DNA of 64,000 nucleotides, taken from NCBI GenBank assembly GCA_963736425.1, contig CAVTOX010000024.1:35519-99518 (forward strand), written 5' to 3'. The notes under the pieces are model-generated. The model did no database searches, was not told the origin of the DNA, and saw nothing but the letters and a program-made list of their open reading frames with translations. Of the stretch, positions 57,699-64,000 are shown piece after piece. The DNA is from Prado023 sp963736425 (lineage in GTDB: Bacteria > Actinomycetota > Actinomycetes > S36-B12 > CAIYMF01). Both the position numbers and the translations under genes were made by a program. Position 1 is the stretch's first letter. Each line of letters begins with the position of its first letter.

Positions 57699-58646
57699 TC
57701 AGGCGTCGTTCCAGGTGTCCTCGTCGGGGATCGTGACCCCGCCGGCGGGTTGGTCGTCCCACGCCCGTGGGTCCTCGATGGGCTCCAGGTGGGTGGCGAT
57801 GACGGTGTCGGGCAGGACGTGGCGGATCTCCTCCTCGACGGTCTCCAGAAGGTCATGGCCCTGGGCCACCGTCCACGCCCCCGGGACCAGCACGTGCATG
57901 GAGACGAAGCGCTGGCGCCCGGACTCCCGGGTCTGCAGGGCGTGGAACCGCACCTTCTCGGTCTGGTGGCGCTGCAGCACCTCGACGATCAGGGCGTTCT
58001 CGTCCGGGGGCAGGGAGGCGTCGAGCAGCCCCATCGCCGAGCTGCCGATCAGCTTCATTCCCGCGAACACGATGTTCAGTGCGACCACCATGGCGATCAG
58101 CGGGTCCAGGCGCAGCCAGCCGGTCGCGCCGACCAGCAGCACGGCGACGATGACCCCGCCGGAGGTCCACACGTCGGTCATCAGGTGCTTGGAGTCCGCC
58201 TGCAGCACGATCGACCGGTGCTTCAACCCGGCGCGCATCAGGATGCCGGCGACGACGAAGTTCAGGGCCGTGGCGATTCCAGAGACCAGCAGGCCGACCC
58301 CGAGGTCCTCGAGTGGCTGGGGGTCGAGGAACCGGGGGATCGCGGTGAACATGATGAGCCCCGCGGCGATCAGGATCATCAGGCCCTCGAAGAGCGCCGA
58401 GAAGTACTCCGCCTTGCTCAGGCCGAAGTGGTGGCGCTCGTCGCCGGGCCGCGCGGCGGCCTTCAGTGCCACGAGGGCGACGACGGCCGCCACGATGTTC
58501 ACGGTGGACTCCAGGGCATCGGAGAGCAGGCCCACCGAGTCGGTCAGGAAGTAGGCGTACAGCTTGAGGCCGAACACCACGATCCCGGTGGCGATCGACA
58601 ACCACGCGAACCGGGAGAGATCCTCCTGACCGTCATGCACGGCCAC
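57699..58646 (-). CDS. Cation diffusion facilitator (CDF) transporter
   Basis: 315 residues: six membrane helices followed by a cytoplasmic metal-sensing domain. Helix 2 carries DSVGLLSDALESTVNIVAA (the Asp ligand pair), the loop has RHHFGLSKAEYFSALFEG, and helix 5 the second ligand set in LQADSKHLMTDVWTS. It exports Zn2+, Fe2+ or a similar ion in exchange for protons. The first codon is uncertain: GTG 58646 or 58640, neither with a clear ribosome site. Confidence 0.9.
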   Translation of the reverse strand: MAVHDGQEDLSRFAWLSIATGIVVFGLKLYAYFLTDSVGLLSDALESTVNIVAAVVALVALKAAARPGDERHHFGLSKAEYFSALFEGLMILIAAGLIMFTAIPRFLDPQPLEDLGVGLLVSGIATALNFVVAGILMRAGLKHRSIVLQADSKHLMTDVWTSGGVIVAVLLVGATGWLRLDPLIAMVVALNIVFAGMKLIGSSAMGLLDASLPPDENALIVEVLQRHQTEKVRFHALQTRESGRQRFVSMHVLVPGAWTVAQGHDLLETVEEEIRHVLPDTVIATHLEPIEDPRAWDDQPAGGVTIPDEDTWNDA

Positions 58647-58801
58647 ATCCTGTCACTGTGGGCGCAGCGGGTTCGCGGTGACACGTGACCGGCGATCGGG
58701 GGGCGTGGCCGCATGCTGCGATCAGGGACGGCCCCGGCGCGCGGATCTCCCACAGCGCGGGGGATACTGGCCAGTAACAAACCGTCGATCGAGGAGGAAC
58801 C

Positions 58802-60007
58802 ATGCCACGCCTGGCGCAGACTGAGGGCCTGACCGAGGTGCAGGAGGAGATCCTCGCCGCGGTCAAGGAGTTCGTGGACAACGAGATCATCCCGGTCGCC
58901 CAGGAGCTCGAGCACGCCGACGAGTACCCGACCGCGATCGTCGAGGGCATGAAGGAGATGGGGATCTTCGGCCTCATGATCCCCGAGGAGTACGGCGGCC
59001 TCGGTGAGTCGATGCTGACCTACGCCCTGTGCGTGGAGGAGATCGCGCGCGGCTGGATGAGCGTCAGCGGCGTCGTGAACACGCACTTCATCGTCGCGTA
59101 CATGATCATGCAGCACGGCACCGAGGAGCAGAAGGCCAAGTACCTGCCGCGGATGGCGACCGGCGAGGTGCGCGGGGCGTTCTCGATGTCCGAGCCGCAC
59201 TGCGGGTCCGACGTCGCGGCGATCACCTCGAAGGCCGTGCCGAACGCCGAGGGCGGTTACACGCTCAACGGCCAGAAGATGTGGCTGACCAACGGCGGCT
59301 CGTCCACGCTGGTCGCGGTCCTGGTCCGCACCGACGCCGACGTCCCCGAGGGCGCAAGCGTGTACAAGAAGATGTCGACGTTCCTCATCGAGAAGCCAAC
59401 CGGGTTCGGCGAGGTCCGTCCAGGCCTGAGCATCCCGGGCAAGATCGCCAAGATGGGCTACAAGGGCGTGGACACCACCGAGCTGATCATGGACGAGTTC
59501 CAACTCGACGCCGACGACCTGCTCGGCGGGGTCCCCGGCAAGGGCTTCTACCAGATGATGGATGGCGTCGAGGTGGGTCGCGTGAACGTGGCCGCGCGCG
59601 CGTGCGGGCTTGCGGCGCGGGCCTTCGAGCTCGGCGTCGAGTACGCCCAGCAGCGTCACACGTTCGGCAAGGCGATCGCCGAGCACCAGGCCGTGGCGTT
59701 CCGGCTGGCCGAGATGGCCGTCAAGGTCGAGGCCGCCCACCAGATGATGGTCCGCGCAGCGCGCAAGAAGGACTCCGGGGAGCGCAACGACCTCGAGGCC
59801 GGCATGGCCAAGTACCTGGCCTCCGAGTACTGCAAGGAGGTCGTGGAGGACTCGTTCCGGATCCACGGCGGCTACGGCTACGCCAAGGAGTACGAGATCG
59901 AGCGGCTCTACCGCGAGGCGCCCATGCTGATGATCGGCGAGGGCACCGCCGACATCCAGAAGATGATCATCGCCCGGCGGTTGCTGGAGGACTACAAGCT
60001 GCGGTGA
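58802..60007 (+). CDS. Acyl-CoA dehydrogenase
   Basis: 401 residues, FAD enzyme of four-helix/beta/four-helix domains: EEYGGLGESMLTYALCVEEIAR, FSMSEPHCGSDVAAITSKA, LNGQKMWLTNGGSSTLVAV, RHTFGKAIAEHQAVAFRLAEM, and IHGGYGYAKEYEIERLYREAPMLMIGEGTADIQKMI with the catalytic Glu in the last segment. The chain-length specificity cannot be read from sequence. GAGGAGG precedes the ATG. It lies near the two CoA-ester lyases, which suggests short branched or dicarboxylic CoA esters, but it is on the other strand. Confidence 0.94.
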   Translation: MPRLAQTEGLTEVQEEILAAVKEFVDNEIIPVAQELEHADEYPTAIVEGMKEMGIFGLMIPEEYGGLGESMLTYALCVEEIARGWMSVSGVVNTHFIVAYMIMQHGTEEQKAKYLPRMATGEVRGAFSMSEPHCGSDVAAITSKAVPNAEGGYTLNGQKMWLTNGGSSTLVAVLVRTDADVPEGASVYKKMSTFLIEKPTGFGEVRPGLSIPGKIAKMGYKGVDTTELIMDEFQLDADDLLGGVPGKGFYQMMDGVEVGRVNVAARACGLAARAFELGVEYAQQRHTFGKAIAEHQAVAFRLAEMAVKVEAAHQMMVRAARKKDSGERNDLEAGMAKYLASEYCKEVVEDSFRIHGGYGYAKEYEIERLYREAPMLMIGEGTADIQKMIIARRLLEDYKLR

Positions 60008-60108
60008 TCCGTGCGGCGCCGGCGGACATCCCGCGCAACGATCGGGTTCGTGGTGCATCATTCCCCGGGGCGGCACCGGGTGCCGCCAATCGCGGAGGGG
60101 ATGCACGG

Positions 60109-61209
60109 ATGGCGCTGGTGTACGACGTGATCCACGGGGATGAGGCCGTCACGCTCGATGAGGCGCTGACCAGTCAGGCGCAGAGCTGCCTCGAGCTGGG
60201 GTCGCCGTTGTCGCACGACGTCCTCGTCGCGCTGGGCGAGGCGAGCGCCCCCGGCGGCCAGCTGGCGGACCTCATGGCCGACCACGCCTCCGTGCGCGGC
60301 GGTGACCTGATCGGGCTGCGTCTCCTGGCGGCCGCCCATCGGCTCGTCCTCTCCCGCCAGGCGCCGGGGCTGGCCATCTACTACCCGACGGTCGGGGGCA
60401 CGGCGCCGAAGGATGATGCCGCCCGGGAGGCGATGGGCGCTGCTGTGGTCGCGGCGTTCCAGGCGCATCCGGATGTGGTGAACCGGTCGCTGGCCCACAT
60501 CCCGCAGACCAACGAGACAGGTCGCGCGCAGCCGCTGCGTGGGGCGCTGGCCCGGGTGTCGGCCGCGCACGGCCAGCCCATCCGGCTGCACGAGCTGGCG
60601 GCCTCGGCCGGGCTGAACCTGCGCGCCGACGCCATGCCGTGGGCGCACGTGCCGATGCCCACGCCGGTGACGATCGCCGAGCGTTCGGGCTGCGACCTGC
60701 GCCCGCTGGACGTCAACAAGGCCGAGGACCGGCTCACGCTCGCCGCGTACGTGTGGGGCGATGACCTGCCGCGCTTCGAGCGCCTGCGGTCGGCGTTCAC
60801 GCTCGCCCACCGGATCCCAGCGACGGTCCGGCCGATGAGTGCCGGGGACTACCTCGCCATGCTGGCCCACGCCGAGCAGGTCCCCGGTCAGTCGTTGGTG
60901 ATCTGGCACTCCGCCACCTGGTTCTACCTGGACAGGTCGGCGCGGGTTGAGATCCGCTCGGGGATCCGGAAGCTCGCCAACCGCGCGACGCCCTCGACGC
61001 CGGTCATCCACGTGTCGTGGGAGTGGAAGCGTGACTCACCGGATCCGGCGATGTCGTACGCACTGGTGGGCCGGTCGTGGCCGGCGTCGGGGGCGTGGGC
61101 TCCGTGGCGTCCGGGGACGGCCGTGCAGCTGGGGTCGGGGTCAGCCCACGGGATGCCGATGCGCTGGACCGAGCCGAAGCCGCTGCCGAGTGACCCGCTG
61201 GAGTTCTGA
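60109..61209 (+). CDS. DUF2332 domain protein
   Basis: 366 residues, matching the actinobacterial DUF2332 family: SSAQSCLELGSPL-type N-terminus, APGLAIYYPTVGGTAP, ELAASAGLNLRADAM, a central GCDLRPLDVNKAEDRLTLAAYVWGD, and VIWHSATWFYLD near residue 264. The family has a Rossmann-like core and no established function. ATG 60109 follows GGAGGGG. It ends convergent with the RsbW-like gene, separated by 32 bases. Confidence 0.88.
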   Translation: MALVYDVIHGDEAVTLDEALTSQAQSCLELGSPLSHDVLVALGEASAPGGQLADLMADHASVRGGDLIGLRLLAAAHRLVLSRQAPGLAIYYPTVGGTAPKDDAAREAMGAAVVAAFQAHPDVVNRSLAHIPQTNETGRAQPLRGALARVSAAHGQPIRLHELAASAGLNLRADAMPWAHVPMPTPVTIAERSGCDLRPLDVNKAEDRLTLAAYVWGDDLPRFERLRSAFTLAHRIPATVRPMSAGDYLAMLAHAEQVPGQSLVIWHSATWFYLDRSARVEIRSGIRKLANRATPSTPVIHVSWEWKRDSPDPAMSYALVGRSWPASGAWAPWRPGTAVQLGSGSAHGMPMRWTEPKPLPSDPLEF

Positions 61210-61241
61210 CCTCGGGGGCTGGCCCGTCCTGGCGCCGTGGA

Positions 61242-61634
61242 CTACTTTCGCGGACCTGCGCCTGGGGGCATCGGCAGGTCGAGCCAGACGACCTTGATGT
61301 GGCCACGAGCGCGCCAACCCCAGCGCGCTGACATCTTGTCGACGATCTCCATGCCGCGCCCGCCCTCGTCATCGGCGGCAGCGGGTCGCTGCTGGGGGGC
61401 GCAGTCCAGGGACGAGTCGCCGACCTCCAGGCGCAGGAAGCCGTCGCGGACGTAGGCGCGTACGTCGATGGGCCCCGACGCATGGCGCACGGCGTTGGTC
61501 ACGAGTTCGGAGGCGAGCAGCTGGGCGTCGTCGGTGAGCTGGGAGAGCTGGGCCTTGGACAGGAACCGCGCGATGGCGATCCGAGCCTCCCGGGGGGCGA
61601 GCAACGTGTTCGGGAGGATCTCGTGCAACGCCAT
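61242..61634 (-). CDS. RsbW/SpoIIAB-like histidine-kinase-type ATPase
   Basis: 130 residues, a single GHKL ATP-binding domain: N box ELVTNAVRHA near residue 49, and G box DEGGRGMEIVDKMSARWGW near 90-108, with EVGDSSLD between. Such proteins are anti-sigma factors or serine kinases of anti-anti-sigma factors; no sigma factor or STAS partner is nearby. I chose ATG 61634, six bases after TATACG. A GTG at 61667 would add 11 residues (SSTYGYTGP). Confidence 0.85.
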   Translation of the reverse strand: MALHEILPNTLLAPREARIAIARFLSKAQLSQLTDDAQLLASELVTNAVRHASGPIDVRAYVRDGFLRLEVGDSSLDCAPQQRPAAADDEGGRGMEIVDKMSARWGWRARGHIKVVWLDLPMPPGAGPRK

Positions 61635-61737
61635 GGGACCCGTATACCCATATGTGGATGAATCCACACGGCCGATCCGGGCGAGTTTCCGACGAGTTCG
61701 CCGGTGGGGGCCGTCGCGGGGCCGGGTGGCCAGCGGT

Positions 61738-61776
61738 GTGAACGGAATCGACCATCGGATGGTCGGAATCGTTCAC
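61738..61776. promoter_or_regulatory. 39-bp compound palindrome upstream of the RsbW-like gene
   Basis: Outer arms GTGAACG (61738-61744) and CGTTCAC (61770-61776), inner arms CGACCAT (61749-61755) and ATGGTCG (61759-61765), each pair fully complementary, separated by two identical GAAT spacers. It lies just past the hydrolase stop (61792), about 100 bases before the RsbW-like start. It could be a terminator of the hydrolase transcript or a regulator-binding site. Confidence 0.55.
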
Positions 61777-61791
61777 ACGGATGCCGATTGG

Positions 61792-62716
61792 CTAGGGCGC
61801 TGGCGGGTCCTGGCGGCCCGCCGCTGCGTTGGCGAAGACGTCATTGAGGGCTGTGGCGGTCAGCTTCGGGTTCTCGGTGGCGGGGTTGTGGCCGAGGCCT
61901 GGCAGTTTGTGCCATGGAACCCGCAGCCGTTCGGCCATGTCCTCCTGGGTGGCCGGCGACCAGGCGTCGTCGATCTCGCCGGTCACGACCGCCGCAGGCA
62001 GCATCGAGGCGTCAAGGGCGGCGGCGACCTGCTCGGTGAGGTCGGGGGCGGTCATCAGGATCTCGGCGCAGTCCGAGAGCGCGGCTGGGTCATTGGTGAT
62101 GAAGCGCCGGGCGCAGAAGTCGGCGACGTCCTGGCTGGGCGGGTCCCAGCCGCCGGCGCGGTCCATCTGCTCCTTGACGGCCCACACGGCCTCGATCGGC
62201 GCGCTGGCCAGCGCCGCCTCGAGCTGGAGCAGGGCCGTGTGACCGTGGGCGGGGATGGACGCGGGGCCGCTGCTCATCGCGGTCCACGAGGCGAGGCTCG
62301 CGGCATCGGACAGCACGAGTCTCGCGGGTCACCAGGCCGCCCATCGAGTGCCCGACGAGGTGCACGCGCCGGCCCGGGGCGAACCACTGCGCCACCGCCG
62401 CGACGGAGTCGGCCAGGGTACGGGCCGTGTGGCTGCCGCGCGGGCCGAGGGCTGGGGCGCCGCCCTGCCCGGGGAGGTCCATCGCCGCGACCCGCCAGCC
62501 GAACGCGGCCAACGGCTCGAGGATCGCGAGGAAGTCCTCCTTCGAGCCGGTGAACCCGGGGACGAGCAGCACATCACCGCGCGCCGGGGCGGCAGTCCCA
62601 TCCGCCCCACCCGTCACATCCGTTCGCGCCTCGGCGACCAGGACGGGCAGGGGAGCGTCCGGGGGCGCGAAAAGTCCGACGCCATCGGGCATGTTGATGA
62701 AGGGCGGTGTGCTCAT
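61792..62716 (-). CDS. Alpha/beta-hydrolase, frameshifted
   Basis: About 308 residues after correction. The first frame has DVLLVPGFTGSKEDFLAILEPLAAFGWRVAAMDLPGQGGAP and the nucleophile elbow GHSMGG; the second holds the late domain with AAVVTGEIDDAWSPATQEDMAERL (acid Asp) and the His in LPGLGHNPATENP. The frame changes at about 62320, where one extra base is needed to read TRELVLSDAASLA. The substrate is unknown. ATG 62716 lies seven bases after a -10 box and 45 bases from the divergent parA start. Confidence 0.85.
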
Positions 62717-62723
62717 GCTGTGC

Positions 62724-62729
62724 ACAATA
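62724..62729 (-). promoter_or_regulatory. -10 box of the alpha/beta-hydrolase gene
   Basis: TATTGT on the reverse strand, seven bases before ATG 62716. The complementary strand (ACAATA) could serve the divergent parA gene, so the two promoters would overlap. Confidence 0.45.
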
Positions 62730-62761
62730 GGGGGAAGTTGCCGACGAAGCAGGGGCCGGGT

Positions 62762-63556
62762 ATGACACGAATCATCGCCATCGCCAACCAGAAGGGTGGC
62801 GTGGCCAAGACCACGACCGTCGCCTCGATCGGCGCGGCGCTCGCCGAGATGGGCCAGAGGGTGCTGGTGGTCGACCTCGACCCGCAGGCGTGCCTCACGT
62901 TCTCCCTCGGTCTGGACCCCGAGACCCTCGAGTTCTCCATGCACGACGTCCTGCTCGGGCGGATCAGCGCGTCGATGGCGGTGATCAAGACCGACGAGGA
63001 CATGCACCTGCTGCCGGCGTCGATCGACCTGGCCGGCACGGAGGCTCAGCTGCTGACGCGCACGGGGCGCGAGTTCTCGCTGCGCACGGCGCTGGAGGAC
63101 ATCGCCGGTGAGTACGACACGATCCTGCTGGACTGCTCCCCGTCGCTGGGAGTGCTGACGATCAACGCGCTCACGGCCGCGAACGAGGTCCTGATCCCGC
63201 TGCAGTGCGAGACGCTGTCGCACCGTGGCGTCGGGCAGCTGCTCGACACGATCGCCGACGTGCGGCGCATCACCAACCGCGACCTCGTCGTGCTCGGCGT
63301 GCTGCCCACGCTGTTCGACTCGCGGACCAACCACTCGCGGGCCGTCCTGGCTGACATCAACGACCGCTACGGCCTGGACATCCTCGGCCCGGCCATCCCG
63401 CGCTCGATCCGCTTCGCCGAGGCGCCCGCCGCCGGGAGGTCGGTGCTGTCGTCCGCGGGGCGGTTCCGTGGTGCGGAGGCCTACCGCCAGCTCGCGCGCG
63501 GACTTGTGGACGGGACCGCATCCTCGGCCCCGACGGCCCTGATGGGAGCCAGCTGA
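62762..63556 (+). CDS. ParA-family partitioning ATPase
   Basis: 264 residues. Deviant Walker A IANQKGGVAKTTTV (residues 7-20), VLVVDLDPQACLTFSLGL, Walker B TILLDCSPSLGVLTINAL, and the ParA-type PLQCETLSHRGVGQLLDTI. It has no N-terminal DNA-binding domain, so it is the Soj/MipZ-like small form. No parB or parS-like site is visible. It is coupled to the small zinc-ribbon gene by ATGA overlap, so it may be an orphan ParA that positions another cargo. Confidence 0.93.
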   Translation: MTRIIAIANQKGGVAKTTTVASIGAALAEMGQRVLVVDLDPQACLTFSLGLDPETLEFSMHDVLLGRISASMAVIKTDEDMHLLPASIDLAGTEAQLLTRTGREFSLRTALEDIAGEYDTILLDCSPSLGVLTINALTAANEVLIPLQCETLSHRGVGQLLDTIADVRRITNRDLVVLGVLPTLFDSRTNHSRAVLADINDRYGLDILGPAIPRSIRFAEAPAAGRSVLSSAGRFRGAEAYRQLARGLVDGTASSAPTALMGAS

Positions 63557-63852
63557 TGAGCAACTCGACCTTCGACCGCGTTCGTACCCGCGCCGTTGCC
63601 GACCCGAGCGTGGCTGGGGTGGACGTCCAGGGCAAGTCCGCCCTGTTCAGCCGCGACACGGTGAATCCGTCCCTGGGGTCCGTGGTGATCACCTGCTCGA
63701 GCTGCCACGTCGCGACCGTTGCCTCGTACGCCCGGGCGCTGCACCTGGCGCTGCCGAGCCTGCACCTGCTGGTCGTGCGGCGCGACTACCCGTCGTGGAT
63801 GCGCTGCCCCGCCTGCGACGAGCGGCACTGGGTGAAGGTCCGCTTCCACTGA
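63556..63852 (+). CDS. Small zinc-ribbon protein coupled to ParA
   Basis: 98 residues. Two cysteine pairs, C47-S-S-C50 and C84-P-A-C87, spaced as a zinc ribbon, with a helix (HVATVASYARALHLALPSLHLL) between them. The first 40 residues are polar and unconserved-looking. I do not recognise a named family. The start ATG overlaps the parA stop, so the two are co-translated, and the protein may be the cargo or regulator of the ParA. Confidence 0.85.
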   Translation: MSNSTFDRVRTRAVADPSVAGVDVQGKSALFSRDTVNPSLGSVVITCSSCHVATVASYARALHLALPSLHLLVVRRDYPSWMRCPACDERHWVKVRFH

Positions 63853-63889
63853 CGTGAGCCGCCGCGGTCGGCCGGCCGCCGCCGGCTTG

Positions 63890-63958
63890 GTCCAAGTTCG
63901 CGGCGCCCAGCGCAGTTTCATCCAAGTTCGCGGCCGTGAAGAGTCCCGGGACTTGGAT
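63890..63958. repeat. Direct and inverted repeats of TCCAAGTTCGCGGC
   Basis: TCCAAGTTCGCGGC occurs at 63891-63904 and 63921-63934, 30 bases apart. ATCCAAGT at 63920-63927 is mirrored by ACTTGGAT at 63951-63958. The unit resembles 200-215 near the other end of the window (14 of 16 bases). It lies in the gap after the zinc-ribbon gene, where it could also act as a terminator. Confidence 0.6.
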
Positions 63959-63973
63959 GGGATCGCCGGCGTG

Positions 63974-64000
63974 CTACTCCGCCGCGGTGTCTCCGGCGTG
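63974..64000 (-). CDS. Possible 3' end of a convergent gene
   Basis: On the reverse strand the last 27 bases read HAGDTAAE followed by TAG (63976-63974). Acidic, Ala-rich C-termini of this kind are common, and the intergenic repeats end just before it, but eight codons are too few to support an identity. Confidence 0.2.
   Translation of the reverse strand, partial: HAGDTAAE

Noticed and set aside
59029..60108. N-terminal extension of the DUF2332 protein by 360 residues
   Set aside because: That frame runs antiparallel in phase through the acyl-CoA dehydrogenase gene and is Arg/Gly rich; a good GGAGGGG site and ATG mark the start at 60109.
61743..61773. ECF-type promoter (GGAAT...CGTT) in the compound palindrome
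   Set aside because: The spacing is over 20 bases, too long for such promoters; the symmetry is the better explanation.

Overview
The window is chromosomal DNA of a high-GC actinobacterium. The evidence is the codon usage, an mshB gene (mycothiol synthesis), a polyphosphate glucokinase, the actinobacteria-specific DUF3117 mini-protein, and at least a dozen genes whose start codon lies 6-8 bases after a TANNNT -10 box, the signature of leaderless transcription. I could not fix the order or genus. I saw no rRNA, tRNA, phage, transposase, integrase or CRISPR array.

Layout. 1-4632: start of an AlkD-like DNA glycosylase gene, an M13 metallopeptidase, and a galK/aldo-keto reductase pair. 4633-15033: an L-arabinose locus (araB-araD-araA, then a ChvE/GguA/GguB-type sugar ABC transporter, a LacI-family regulator and an aldose epimerase), with a LacI-type palindrome over the ara promoter. 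15093-17994: a catalytically degenerate PIG-L protein and typA. 18178-24191: a five-gene peptide ABC transporter. 24314-48426: a block whose gene order resembles the typA-to-mrp interval of other actinobacteria (mshB, ppgK, citrate synthase, fdxA-dapC, dapD/dapE, LOG protein, DivIVA-like protein, DUF3117, pepA, O-methyltransferase, htrA, tatB, mrp). 48496-54586: a structured intergenic element, a secreted GH-A type glycosidase, glycogen phosphorylase, a DUF1003 protein and an MgtE-N/CBS protein. 54747-63852: an EamA exporter, two CoA-ester lyases, a CDF transporter, an acyl-CoA dehydrogenase, DUF2332, an RsbW-like ATPase, a hydrolase, and a ParA protein coupled to a small zinc-ribbon protein.

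How the genes work together. AraA, AraB and AraD convert L-arabinose to D-xylulose 5-phosphate, the ABC system imports sugar, and the epimerase and galactokinase extend this to related sugars. Three DAP enzymes (DapC, DapD, DapE) cover consecutive steps of the succinylase branch of lysine/peptidoglycan precursor synthesis. HtrA and TatB serve envelope quality control and export. GlgP and PpgK serve glycogen and polyphosphate-linked glucose metabolism.

Two cautions. First, nine otherwise well conserved genes carry about 15 small frameshifts in total, seven of them in the peptide transporter; the mix of insertions and deletions, several in short G runs, points to consensus sequence errors more than to gene decay. 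Coordinates of those genes span the reconstructed reading frame. Second, a TPM-family protein lacks its N-terminal domain exactly where ppgK begins.

The most unusual object is a 32-bp tandem repeat between gguA and gguB. Each repeat re-creates the end of gguA and a stop-N5-ATG junction, giving three consecutive eight-codon minicistrons before gguB.
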